Positions 12,501 to 22,329 of a stretch of 64,000 nucleotides of DNA are shown piece by piece. The position numbers and the translations under genes were made by a program. The stretch comes from Tricholoma matsutake (Eukaryota > Basidiomycota > Agaricomycetes > Agaricales > Tricholomataceae), in the NCBI GenBank assembly GCA_026075535.2, contig AP026546.1, positions 7,812,001 to 7,876,000 of the forward strand. Reading direction: 5' to 3'. Position 1 is the first letter of the stretch; every line of letters begins with the position of its first letter. The notes beneath the pieces were generated by a model. That model had not been told where the DNA came from, searched no databases, and saw only the letters and a program-made list of their open reading frames with translations.

Positions 12501-14475
12501 CACACCCTGGACATATAATTTTGTCTTTAGGAATAATTAAATTCCTTGGGAATTTTATGGTGCTTTTAGGCATTTTCCCTAGCGCCTCTTTGGATGGGTG
12601 TCCAAGTCGCCTATGCCAAGTCAAGTAGTCAGCGACATAAATGGTCGCGACATTAACCTTTTTGGTGCTCAATATATGAGTCCGAGCCCAATAGATCGTG
12701 TCATTCCTCCTTAGAGGGACACAATGCATGATTGGGTTTCCATGCTCGATGAATGAAATGTATGCGGAGGAACCATGCACATCACTTCCGTCTTGTAAAA
12801 AGACCCCCATTGACATCAATCGAGTATTAATGTCGGGTATGTAGTAGACGGGGTATAGCCGCGTTTCACGCGTCTCTGACTTCCCATTACATACTACCTG
12901 GTGTCTAATGAAGACTGCTCCTTTTCCTACTATATGAGTAGTACCAGTGGCCGTTTGGACCAAGGTAGAGTCCTTTCTCGGTAAAGGCTCGTAAGAAGCG
13001 AAATCTTTCATTTCACCAGTGAAGTGTTTTGATGCGCCTGAATCCATGATCCAGTCGGCACCTTTCTTACAATCTCCCTTTGCACACATAGCACATATAT
13101 TAAGATCTACATAATTCCATGATACATTTAATAGCGGTAAAATTTCACATGAAAAGTTCGCTGTATTCATAGGAATTTTAATCTTAGTGCTTGTGGCAGG
13201 GAAAAGGACTGACCTGTCATCATACGCCCCTGTGTCAAGGGGTTCATCGACGAGCATTTCGTCGACGGCTTTCCACACTTCCTCGTCAGTTACCGGAGGT
13301 TCGGATCCGAGGGAGACGGTATCGTCTTCTACCTCCTCGATCGTAGCCTCGGTTTCTGGCTCTATCCTCCTTCTCTTACCTTCTCGCACCGTAAGGTGCT
13401 CTTCCAGCGGTCGCAGATTTTTCGCGGTGCGCGGAAGTTGCATGCGCTCGAGGGTGTCTCGAGCTTGCTGATATTCGGTGTAAACCGAACGAGAAGAAGA
13501 GGCCGCGCCCGTATATGCCTGTGCAGGCGGTCGGCGGCGAGGATCCCTTGTGGGAGTGTGTTCGCGTCGCTCAATGCGCTGTATGAGCGGCATCGGCGGT
13601 ATGATGGTGCCATTACCATTTATGGTGGTAAAGGCGTTGGAGGCGAGGTGGGTATGTTTCTCTTTTGGCTTTTCCTCCTTAGTCTTTCTGTCCCCACGTC
13701 GTCCACGTTTTCGGGACGAGTCTCCATTGCTGTTTTGCCCTTCTTTGGGCTGCCATTTGGGGTTTCCCCCCTTGCGCTTAACAGCGGAAAGTTTGTTGGC
13801 CTGAGGCTGGCCAGCGGGCTTTCCAACTGCTGTGCGCCTTGAGGCTTCAGCAACAATGGAGTCCTTGACATGTTTAAATGTCAAGGCGCTAGTGGCGGTC
13901 GTGTTAAGGACCGTTGCAGACAATGAGTCGTACTCGCGCGGCATCGCAGCAAGTAGAATCATCGCCTGTACTAGCTCGGGGATGGCGACGTTAGCAGCCG
14001 TGAGGCGCTCAAATTTGTCAGCCATTCTTGCAATCTCCGGTGCAGGGTTCGCAGCCGGGATCTTGATTGCTATTGCGGACCTAAAGTCCGAAAAGACTTG
14101 GGAGGGGCCATCCACACCATAATCGGTGCGGATGAGATCCCACACCTCCTCAGCAGTGTCCTTTGTGTTGGCACGCTGCCGAATGGAGGGGGCCAGGCGG
14201 AGCACTAGGCTACCAATAGCCTGGTCATTTTTGTTGCTCCAGGTCTGGAGCTTGGCATTAGCGTCCGCTACCAAGGTAGCGTTCGTCGCCGTCAAAGGAG
14301 GCGCCGGGGGCGGTTTTTGCTCCGCCCCGCTAGTTATTTGCCAGAGGCCCTGAGATCTGAGCCATGCCTTCATAGAGTCGGCCCATAAGATGTAATTTGA
14401 TCCGTCGAAAGTTTGAACGAGTTTTTCAAGAGTTGAAGACATGATTCTGTGGTGGCAGCTGTTAAAAGCGCTCAA
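9580..14475 (-). CDS. Copia Gag-Pol polyprotein, intact (1631 aa)
   Basis: Single uninterrupted frame. A Gag-like region covers about residues 15-220, followed by a basic stretch (KRKGG, RKRGRRGDRK) that may bind RNA, since no classical CCHC knuckle is visible. The aspartic protease has DSGAS at 478-482. A GAG-pre-integrase zinc finger has His621, His626, Cys655 and Cys658. The integrase core carries Asp685, Asp747 and Glu783. Proline- and acid-rich linkers lie at about 915-1080. Reverse transcriptase follows with Asp1227 in LDVKTAF and YVDD at 1314-1317. RNase H is at about 1470-1600, with SDWA and SSTEAEY. Order protease - integrase - RT - RNase H is diagnostic for Copia. All catalytic residues are kept. 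The ATG at 14441-14439 (MSSTLEKL) could also be the start. Confidence 0.95.
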   Translation of the reverse strand: MSAFNSCHHRIMSSTLEKLVQTFDGSNYILWADSMKAWLRSQGLWQITSGAEQKPPPAPPLTATNATLVADANAKLQTWSNKNDQAIGSLVLRLAPSIRQRANTKDTAEEVWDLIRTDYGVDGPSQVFSDFRSAIAIKIPAANPAPEIARMADKFERLTAANVAIPELVQAMILLAAMPREYDSLSATVLNTTATSALTFKHVKDSIVAEASRRTAVGKPAGQPQANKLSAVKRKGGNPKWQPKEGQNSNGDSSRKRGRRGDRKTKEEKPKEKHTHLASNAFTTINGNGTIIPPMPLIQRIERREHTPTRDPRRRPPAQAYTGAASSSRSVYTEYQQARDTLERMQLPRTAKNLRPLEEHLTVREGKRRRIEPETEATIEEVEDDTVSLGSEPPVTDEEVWKAVDEMLVDEPLDTGAYDDRSVLFPATSTKIKIPMNTANFSCEILPLLNVSWNYVDLNICAMCAKGDCKKGADWIMDSGASKHFTGEMKDFASYEPLPRKDSTLVQTATGTTHIVGKGAVFIRHQVVCNGKSETRETRLYPVYYIPDINTRLMSMGVFLQDGSDVHGSSAYISFIEHGNPIMHCVPLRRNDTIYWARTHILSTKKVNVATIYVADYLTWHRRLGHPSKEALGKMPKSTIKFPRNLIIPKDKIICPGCAEGKMTSKSFPESDSRADKSFELIHSDLKELPVLSYHKHKYFIVFLDDKTSHIWVQCLRKKSDAAAAIRQFLAMAKTQYGATIKRWRVDPGGEFKDRELQKQLKDLGIKIEMSAPHVHQQNGRAERAIRTIMEKSQTLRFTACLPQSWWEFCIEHATHLYNRTPIRRLKWLTPFEDLTKVRPDLNNLKVFGCGAYVYLPKEKRPTTLSPRSELMTYLGVEDGIKAYRFMRRNGAIFIGATALFDETMFPCCPGAKTPAKTDLGDFPPEPEDDDHSSGTDGDDPIPPQNPPLPPSSEDDDDLPSEQKAHDDATNAPPPPPPVSTEDFRPRREDQQEWQQLPRRSGRQRKIPNRPGNTYGEQRLPSDIERDIARDRYWKKSVGQDSDHNRTRPRPQQQEPVTGPSSAPHESVPDSNNQEHDHPMGEPDEAGYIKKITKEGGDELIRWLLSKAVTPSSGKSLVPNQFRDIARLPRQQQLEWKQACREELEALRKRQVYDIVDLPHDRKTIKNRWVFSVKSDGRKRARLVAKGFSQVEGVDFDEIFSPVVRYETVRLMFALASLEGMYMTGLDVKTAFLYGKLDEEIYMDQPEGFKLEGKERKVMRLRRALYGLKQASLAWWRELEAFMRTIGFVRASSDAGIFIHKDPKTGSIVIALVYVDDGLFMGKNKKLVDEKKNACLKHWECRSTEKVTEFLGMRVTQTAAKVKLDQTEYLAKVLERFEMTNAKIAPTPLPTGYKPSENTAMPNAALRSKYQSVIGSLLYLMLGTRPDIAYAVIKMSQFSANPSQEHLDKAMYIMRYLVGTQKYSMVYDGEKSEGLQAFTDSDWAADTVKRRSTTGYFATLASGIVCWQSRLQKTVALSSTEAEYMALSDTCRQIVWIESLFQELGYTLKRVPICADNQGSIFIGSNPVQERRTKHIDIRYHYTRECIENDKVTVVFIPGSDNPADMFTKNLGAVLFRKFRDSLGITFEIQT

Positions 14476-14680
14476 TCAGTCTTTTTACTCAATAAAACAC
14501 GTTTTAACGTTCTCAGGAGAAAACACTCCTTCAGAGTGATTAACCCTAGTCAACCTAGGTTTTATATGCAGCTCGCAGGGAGCGCAATGCAGCTCACGAA
14601 GAGCGCAAGGTTATAATTTGGAGACGATGAAGTCAACGTCGTTCGCAGCTAATTAAAGCGCGTTCGCGACGTGCCCAGCA

Positions 14681-14692
14681 GGGCCCATAACC
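14681..14692 (-). promoter_or_regulatory. Copia primer-binding site, complementary to an internal part of initiator tRNA-Met
   Basis: On the coding strand GGTTATGGGCCC follows the 5' LTR at once. It is the complement of GGGCCCATAACC, the anticodon arm of eukaryotic initiator tRNA-Met. The drosophila copia element primes from a cleaved initiator tRNA half in the same way, so a half-tRNA primer is likely here. Confidence 0.75.
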
Positions 14693-14987
14693 TGTTGGAG
14701 CAGACTATATACGCTGCACAGGGGAAGAGACAACACGTTCCTTACAACCTACCTGGGGTTTAGTTAGACTTACAGCTAGGGTTAGCAGAGGTAAGAACAC
14801 TGTATTCCTACTACGGTACAGGTTCTCCTTATATACATAATATTAAGGATGTCACATGACTCGGGAATGTGTTTACCACATGTATGCACAGTAAGCGCAG
14901 TAACATGCGTATGCTGCATGTATCGCCTCATGTATGCTGCATGTATTGCCTCATGTATACAGCATGCATCAGGGATTAATTTCAACA
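14693..14987 (-). repeat. Copia 5' LTR
   Basis: 295 bp, apparently identical to 9253-9547. It lies upstream of the polyprotein on the coding strand and should contain the promoter. Confidence 0.93.
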
Positions 14988-15549
14988 GTGTGGTCAGCAG
15001 GTGGGCAGTGCTATAGGGATTACTGTGTGTGTACCTTGCAGGTATCCTGCTTCACAGGTCTCCTGGCACCTCCAATGCATCACTTCATGATATATTATGT
15101 GTTTGACACACATTCCGTTTGCATAGTCTTGAACCATTGTCGTTATAGAGAAATAGAACAATCTGGATGGGGAAAATATATATAAGTTAGTATTAGTGAT
15201 AAGAAGAGTGAAAAACTGACTTACGTTGCATCCTTGAAGTTGAAGATGCGGACGAGTCATGTTGAAGCGCATCGTTGATCGACGTCCGGCAACTCCCGGT
15301 TCTACGACAACATAACATTGGCATTAGAATTGTAGCAAGTATATTAATGTCCGTAACTTCTCGTATTTATGACTTTTCGATGGATTTCTATTGTTATATT
15401 GACATTCATTACCTCAAATCCCCTCCTCAAGCCCCAGCCCAAGCCTGAGCCGAGCCGAGCCGAGCCTGAGCCTGGTACCAAGGCCCGGCTCACAATATAT
15501 CAAAGCCCGAGCCGACTCAAGCCGAGCCGGGCCCTGCACATCACTAAGG

Positions 15550-15890
15550 TCCCACCCCATCGGGGATCTACTTCATTTTTGTCCGCTACTCATGGAGGCC
15601 GCCTCATCACTTTCGATGTTTTTTATCAACACCTCACCAGTGTACATCTGAGCTCTGAGCGCTGATCCCTAGCTGCTCCACGACTTGGCTCTACGGTTTA
15701 ACATATCTTAGCTGTGCTGTCGAAAGATCCCATCGTCCTAGCACCAGGAACCACTAGCTTCAAACTTCATGCATAGGCTGCTGATGGAGAAACCTACGTT
15801 TGGTGGCATCTAATTGACTCTTTTTTGGCAGCTGGGCGTCTCAAGGCGATATCATGATCATGATCATTGACGGTTGTATGATGGTTTAAA
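15550..15890 (+). pseudogene. Continuation of the pre-insertion coding remnant
   Basis: The frame that ends at 7401 goes on here after the hAT-like element is removed. Coding-like stretches are GGRLITFDV near 15595, LSKDPIVLAPG near 15720 and ETYVWWHLIDSFLAAGRL near 15790. Stops interrupt them. I do not recognise the family. It ends about 115 bp before the start of the next gene. Confidence 0.4.
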
Positions 15891-16004
15891 CTTTGAAGGG
15901 CAATCAACCTATAAAGTTCACTGCACGACCTATCATGATAACAGAACTGCCCCCTTTGTTCTCGTCAACTGCTCTAGCATCACCTGTGAACTCAGTAGAG
16001 GCTA

Positions 16005-17293
16005 ATGACGTATTACGGTCCCGACGAACCGCCCAGCACAGTATTTCTGGAGCGCACTTTCCTTGCGGCCGATTTCCTTGGTGGAGTGGGTTACGGTGAG
16101 TCACCGCCCATGATCAAAACGTAGTTGGCCCGGTTCAAATATGCAAGCGCAGGTGTCCAGTTGGTGCTGTATACAACATGCGCGCTCTATCTATGGAAAA
16201 GCAGATTCAGACAATCAGCGTTCCTTCTCTTCTACACCACCTTTCTCATTATCGTACAGACGATATTCATGGTTGTCCAAGCCAATACCGTCCAGTCTAT
16301 ATACATTGACAACCGAAATTACCCCGGTGGTCCCTGGCAATATTTTCTGGCTACTCAAAATCTACCCGTCGATGTTATATTCTTTGCGACACTCTTTGTA
16401 CTAACGTTTCTCTCTGACATACTAGTGGTAAGCTACCCATCGATCTTTTCCTTTACCATTTTATTAACACTGAGTTATTCCAACATCAGTTGTGGCGCTG
16501 TTGGGTCATCTGGACCGCATCTGGCTGGACCGCATCTGGCCGTATCGCTGCTTATGTTGTAACTGCATTCCCAACCTTGTTGCTTCTGGCCTCTTTTGGC
16601 GAGATTCTTTGATTGTTCTTTACCGTCATACCACTCATATTTTTCTCGTTCTAGCGATGGGCACGTTGTGGACGCTCCAATCAAGTCAGCCCGGATTATC
16701 TCTCTACAGCAAGCTGCCCCAGGCATACGGAATGTCCTACTACGTTATTTCCCTTACCGTCAACATCATCATCACCATTCTCATCATAATCCGACTCCTC
16801 ATGTACCGCCGAACGATCCTCGACGTGTTGCCTGAAGAACATGCACGACATTACGTATCAATAGCGACCATCATGGTCGAATCTGCTGCCCTGTATTCCG
16901 TTCTTGCACTCATCTTTATCATAACCTACGCCGTCAACAACCCTATGAACCAGATATTCCTCACCGCAGCGTCGTGTGCGCAGGTGTGTATACCGAATTC
17001 GTTCTCCCAGATACCGGTATTCATATTTGAGATAGCAAATTGCTAGTTATTTGATCATTTATCGCCTTGCTGATGGGCGTGCTTGGACCAAGAATACCTT
17101 AGACGCCCAGCAAACACTGCCTACAATGAATTTCCGCTCTGGGCAGGTGCACCACACGACGCAATTGAGTTCCTTCCACGTCAGCCCCGGACCTATCTCT
17201 ATACTCACGCCTGCACACGCGAGAGATATGGAGTCCACCCTGCTGAATACCAAGGCAAACGACAGTTTGACATTGTCAGGCTCCACCTCGTAG
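16005..17293 (+). CDS. Seven-helix integral membrane protein of an unnamed agaricomycete family (353 aa, 5 exons)
   Basis: Exons by splice signals and frame: 16005-16095, 16153-16427, 16490-16598, 16655-16983, 17036-17293; total 1062 nt. The ATG at 16005 gives an N-terminus MTYYGPDEPP followed by FLAADFLGGVGYG, as in relatives known to me. The protein has about seven hydrophobic helices, a loop YIDNRNYPGGPW, LWRCWVIW at the start of exon 3 and YLIIYRLADGRAW in the last exon, then a polar tail. Such proteins are very numerous in mushroom genomes. A receptor-like role is often guessed, but none is established. Intron 3 (16599-16654) begins with GC instead of GT. Exon 3 carries a 15-bp tandem duplication (16511-16540) that repeats five residues. 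It is convergent with the FunK1 kinase. Confidence 0.8.
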
Positions 17294-17566
17294 TCGGCAA
17301 CAATGACGTACAAGTATGGACACAAGTATTGGTTCTTGGGAGCAGCCTCCAAGCTGCATGTTTCGCACGCCTAATTTCAGAGCAGCTCTTCGCCACGATA
17401 AGACATGTCGCGAATTTCTGAGGCAGTCGATCGTTGCGCGACGCGTTAGGTGCCCTACCCTCAGAACGCACGAAAATATTAGATAACGAATCCATTACTG
17501 AAAGTAGTAACTGTATCCTACAAATAGAAGTCCTCATATGCAAGCATCCTGAAACTGGACCCAAAC

Positions 17567-19863
17567 TCAACGCTCCGTCCTTCTATCTTCCGGTTGACGA
17601 GGTACTCGGCCAAGCGCAGTCATAAATGTATGAAACGTGATGCGTCCACCGAGCGTGTCTTTATCATAGTCTCCAGCACGGCCCGGGCGAGGGATTGAAT
17701 GGATCGCTTCACGGAAAAGATCCCACAAGGGCAGGATCCAATTGTCCAGAACATTGCTGAACTCTCCCCTAACATGACGAAAGACGAGGTTGAATGCTCC
17801 TCCGTACGTCGAAAAGAGCGCGCTTTTTGCACAATGAGCGATGTTGAGTGAATCGTCATCCCATATCTTTAAGGCAGCATGAGTCGGGAGTCTCGTCTTA
17901 TTCTGGATATCAAAATGCACAGCGGCCCAAACGAGTATGTAGAAAAACGATTCTAAATCATGCCGATACAGGTGGACAGGAGGTTCGTCGACGAGAAGAT
18001 CATGAGCCATAAACGGAATTGTTCCCGTGCGATGGCGGGCTGTCGATGTCGGGACTTCCCCTGTGGCGTTAAGATGCGAGGCCATATCCCAGTCGTTGAC
18101 GATGCCCATTGCGCAGTCTTCTCGGTACTTGAACATCAAGTTATTCTCGCTGAGATCGCGATGGAGGACCTTTGCTGTTGCATAGGCATGGTAATGACCT
18201 GTAGATAGAACAAGGATCAGAAGGAGAAAATGACAACTTGCAAATCCTTACACTCTACACAATCAACGAAGATGTCTTGAAATTCTTCGACACTGTCCAC
18301 TTCCCACATCTTCTTATATAACGACATAGCAAGCACATGCAGTTCCCGATCTTCCAGCTTATCTTTCTCTGAGTGCGATTTCAGAAGCTTGAACCGGGGA
18401 AGCCCCAACTGTTTGGCAGTGTATGTGGATGAAAAGTGGACTTCAGGAAGGTGGTCCTTCCATTCTGGAATGGCTTGCAAAAGTGTTGCAATAGTCGTAG
18501 CCTCTCGCGTGCGAAGGACGAGAGGCCAGCTCGATTTAATTACCTGGCCATCTTCCAAGCGGCCGTCCTCATGGATTCGCGACACGTGGTAGACCATCGT
18601 ACCACGGCCAATGAGCCCACGATACTCAGATAAGATTTCCTTGATGCAAAATCGAACATCTGAGGTGGAGTCGACCGAGATCTCCCGCCCATCAGGAGGG
18701 AAAACGAAATGAGCGCCAATAGTTTTTGTGAGAGGTCCACTGGCGGAAGATGGAGCTGCAGTGGGATTCGGAAGCAAAAACGGGTCAAATCCCGCGTAAG
18801 GCCTGCTGCAGTTGCTCATCGCGTAGAGAACCATGGCAAGCTTTGCTGGCTCTTTTCTGAAGTCAAAATTGACCGTTCGAATGACACAGGCGCGATCGTA
18901 ATACCAGAGAGACACGACAAACTTGTCGATGAAGACGGCCGTGGTATAGTGGCGAGTGGAAACTGCCATTGCCTCTAAGGCGTAAGTTGCTAATTGCATT
19001 TGGTCATTCGTGATGCGCGAAGCAGTGGATTCCGAGCTGCGAACGCGCTTGGAACCTGTGTCATTGTGGGTTCCTGCAAACTTTCGTTTGTTGCTATGCG
19101 GAGCGGAGGAAGGTCCTGAAGTGGTTTCAGATGGAGTAGTGTTCTTCGCCGTCCGAGATGATTTGTGGACTACAGTCCCAAGGCTAACCGCTAACCTCGA
19201 ACTAGTCATACTAGGCTTTGCCTTCTTCGTCTTGGAGGTTGATTCTAGTTGATTCTTAAACGATTGTGCTCTAGACCGTGATCGTGGAGACCCATTGGAG
19301 GACACTTTAGATGAGCCACTAGGAGCAGTGGACGCGTGTTCAGGAATGCCAGCTAAGGATGAGGAGCTCTGACTGGAGGCCTTGCCACTGGAACCGTTGT
19401 AAGACCTCTTCTTTTTGAACTCGATTATAACATAGATCATCGGCCAGAAAGGAAGATTGGCATCTTTCAGCACAGAAAGCATATCTGGCTTGCGTGAGCT
19501 GAAGAGGTTCTTGATCACGTACGTACCATCCCTGTTCCAAAATTTCATAGGACTCTCGCCTTTCTTCAGGGAATCGCGAACGTTCTTTGTCAGAGCATCA
19601 GCAATCTTGCTGAATGGCTTGTACATCTTTGGTTCGAAATCTGCGGATTCATATTCATCCAAGGACTCTGCATCTAGGCTCCACTCGCTTGAGAGAATAT
19701 GTGAAATGTCTTCGCAAGGTACCCCCCAGGCATGCTCGACAAATCGTTCGATTACAGCTCCTTCGAACAGCTTACCATCGGTGTCCTCTCTGAGTCGAGG
19801 AAGCATTTTATCGAGAGTGGCGTTACTGGCCGCGGCTACGCCACGCTTGTGGGGAGTGGTCAT
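17567..19863 (-). CDS. FunK1-type protein kinase (747 aa, 2 exons)
   Basis: Exon 1 runs 19863-18252 and exon 2 18198-17567, with a 53-nt intron (18251-18199); total 2244 nt. The start chosen is MTTPHKRG. The N-terminal half has the usual FunK1 features (EPKMYKPFSK, FWPMIYVIIEFKKK) and a Ser/Lys-rich low-complexity insert at about residues 160-275. The kinase core continues with DKFVVSLWYYDRA. The catalytic loop HRDLSENN is at about 550-557, and NDWD near 573-575 stands for DFG. FMAHDLL matches the APE region. FunK1 kinases are expanded in multicellular basidiomycetes and are linked to development, but individual substrates are unknown. All core residues are present, so it is probably active. 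A broken relative lies at 22.1-25.3 kb. Confidence 0.88.
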
Positions 19864-20425
19864 ATCTAAGTTTCGCACTTGTATGAGTACACTAGCAGGG
19901 GTATGACGATGATCAGTGTTGACCTGAGCAGCAAGACTCTAGAGAGGAGCCAGACGCAGAACACTCAGACTCGAAATAAGGAGAGCGAAGAGAAGATGTT
20001 GTAGAGTGTGAAGAGTCCGACATGATGTATAAACTTTTGACCAAGGAGTGGCACACCAAAGCGTCCAACGGAAGACCCAATGGCCCAATAACCAAGAACA
20101 ATGGACAATTATAATAATAACCGTGACGAATGGCCAGGTGGTGTGATGAAGCGCGTTCAAACACGTGACCCCAGTATAGTCAACTGTCACCGGCCACTTC
20201 CTGGCAAGCCCAGCATGTAGTATGAGTGAAGATAGTAGGGCAACTCTGATGTAGAGTGCTTGCTCATGTACTATGGATCGGTCACCGGTCTACGCCTTAC
20301 AGCACAATCAGTCATAGCCCCTTGATTGGGAAGAACCCCAATCCATGCTACATGATGCTAGTATTCGCTACAGCATATTCATAGAAGCTGGAGTCAGGGG
20401 CAAGCTTCCTACGTACCCCTTAATG
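19864..20425. other. Intergenic region between FunK1 and SAICAR synthase
   Basis: It holds the upstream region of the kinase (19864 onward) and the 3' end region of the purine gene. Minus-strand open frames at 19913-20190 have no coding character. No repeat or RNA gene was seen. Confidence 0.5.
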
Positions 20426-21543
20426 CTATTGCACCGCAGTCAGCTGCTTCACTGCTTCCGCGTACTTTTGCCGAGTGCGCTGGACAATATCCTCTTCGAT
20501 TACCCATCCCTCCCCGTCGTGCCCCTCAGGGCCACTCTCCAAGCCCCTACGATATCCTTTACCCACAAGCCAATCCCTCACGTACTGTTTATCATAGCTA
20601 TCCTGTGGACCCCCAGGGTGATACGATGCTTGGGGCCAGTAACGCGAAGAATCGGGTGTCAATAGTTCGTCTATCAAGATGAGATCTTTCCCGGAACCCG
20701 ACGAGGACGGGACCAGACCGAATTCAAATTTTGTGTCCGCGAGGATGATACCTTTGCGTTCTGCGATTTTTGCAGCGGTTTTATACAGTTCCGGTGCAAC
20801 CTCCGAAATTTGAGAGTAAAACTCTTCCCCAATGAGTTTGGCGGCTGGCGTCAATAATCTGGTAAGACCCTGATATAGAAATCTCTAAGAAACTGGACCT
20901 TGTTCCGGCGATATATTCTCATCGTGAGCACCTTGCTCAGCCTTTGTCGAAGGCGTAAAGAGAGGTTCAGCTAACTTTTCCGATTCGATCAGACCCTGTG
21001 GAAGGGTTACACCGTGGACAGTCCCTGACTTCTTGTATTCAGACCATGCTGAGCCTGGTAAGGTGGATGGTTGCCATGCTCCAGTCGTCCGATCAGAAAA
21101 AATAACGTACCAGTGATATACCCTCTTACAATGGCCTCCATAGGAATGACCTCCGCCTTCTTTACAAGCATGGATCGACCAGAAAGTTGCTCCTTGTATT
21201 GATGTACCTCTTCTGGCATCTTATCTATGTCCGTTGTGACAAGATGGTTTGAGATGATGTGTTGCAGCGTCTCGAACCAGAAGAGCGAGATCTGTGTCAA
21301 GAGTTTGCCTTTATCTGGAATCCCCTACCTTCACGCATGTCGTGATTGACCAGACAATGTCAAATTATGTAAAGGACATTGGGTAACACTCACGTTGCGC
21401 AGAATAACATCGTACGCTGAGATCCTGTCTGTTGCTATGAATAGAAGGTGCTCCGGTGACGATTTCAACGAATAGATATCCCTGACTTTCCCCTTTGAGA
21501 CCAGAGTTAAACCCGGTAGGTCAGTGTTAATAACTGCAGCCAT
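20426..21543 (-). CDS. ADE1: Phosphoribosylaminoimidazole-succinocarboxamide (SAICAR) synthase (312 aa, 4 exons)
   Basis: Joins CAIR and aspartate with ATP to give SAICAR in de novo purine synthesis; cytosolic. Exons on the minus strand: 21543-21394, 21324-21111, 21054-20899, 20844-20426; sum 939 nt. The order of motifs is that of the family: SKGKVRDIY at the N-terminus, [22 protein letters not shown] spanning intron 2, [11 protein letters not shown] spanning intron 3, and ADTKFEFGL. The length is close to that of yeast Ade1 (306 aa). The last intron (20898-20845) starts GTCCAG, an uncommon donor, but the joined frame agrees with the family. Single-copy housekeeping gene with no sign of damage. 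Confidence 0.95.
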
Positions 21544-22114
21544 ATCTGATTCAGGGGGCTTAAGTTGACACTAATTTTCGATTATACAAGTCATTAGCCA
21601 CGTGACGTATATAACAGTTACCATTAACCACGTGACTTACGTAACGCGTTTTGTTACTGCAACATGACTTGACCAACTTGCAGCTCAAGGTATAGGAAAT
21701 GGGTGTTGAACGTTGAACCCTGATAGCAGTAGTAGTCGAGTAGTTGAGAATGACGATGGCGACTAGCGAGAAGGATGATGGAAGTACGAGGACAAGCGTT
21801 AGATTGTCTCATGTAATGATCGCAGATTCTTACTGAATCTTACATCACCGTGACTATGTACTTGTGTGTATCGACTTGCTTTCCCTAACAGGACGTTCAT
21901 TGTCCATCTAAACTGCAAGATTATATGTAAACGCGATCATTGAACTTCTTCGACGCTTTGACCTCAGTTAAAACACCGTCATGTCGAGCCTAGTACTCAT
22001 ATTGTTCCGCATCTTATCGCGAAACAAGTGATTTTGCATCATCATATTACTTATGTCATTCTTCATAAGAGTCATTCGTTAATGGATGATTATGCTAATT
22101 TAGACTCTATGATC
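21544..22114. other. Intergenic region upstream of SAICAR synthase
   Basis: It contains the promoter side of the purine gene. Two near-identical words CCACGTGAC(G/T)TA at about 21598 and 21640 could be bHLH (CACGTG) binding sites. No gene is recognisable. Confidence 0.35.
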
Positions 22115-22329
22115 ATGTCTACACCCAGCAAGCGTGGTGCAGCAGGAGTTGCCGCTCCCATTCTTTACCAACATATTGCCTCAGCTCAAGGAAGACACAC
22201 CATATGTTCAATGGGGTGCAATTGAAGATTTTGTCCAGTATACATGAGGTATTCCCGTCGACGATATGAATCGCATCCTGTTGGGCCACTCATCTGGTCG
22301 TTCGTGATGTGCGAGGAATTTGAACGAGA

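Larger units (their letters stand above)
9253..14987 (-). mobile_element. Complete Ty1/Copia LTR retrotransposon (5735 bp)
   Basis: Two 295-bp LTRs, a single full-length 1631-codon frame, a primer-binding site and a polypurine tract are all present, and a GTGTG duplication flanks the element. The coding strand is minus. I see no difference between the two LTRs on reading them side by side. They were identical at insertion, so the element must have landed very recently. It sits inside the second hAT-like element and is the youngest layer of the stack. It may still be able to transpose. Confidence 0.95.
7402..15549. mobile_element. Second hAT-like non-autonomous element, split by a Copia retrotransposon
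   Basis: The left end TAGTGATGTGCAGGGC (7402-7417) is matched exactly as an inverted repeat at the right end (15531-15546). Both ends continue into GC-rich text built of AGCCC/GAGCC words. Flanks read ACCCACCC on the left and TCCCACCC at 15550-15557, seven of eight bases, if three extra bases (AGG) are counted with the element. Without the Copia insert it would be about 2.4 kb. No transposase is visible. 7560-9247 and 14993-15500 contain no recognisable gene; an AT-rich, T-rich stretch lies at 8500-8720. Confidence 0.65.

Noticed and set aside
19913..20190. Two overlapping minus-strand frames upstream of the FunK1 kinase
   Set aside because: Overlapping, low-complexity, no splice link to the kinase frame.
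20845..20898. Non-functional splice donor (GTCCAG) as evidence of a broken SAICAR synthase
   Set aside because: Joining at this site gives the exact family sequence ENISPEQAA in frame; it is simply a weak donor.
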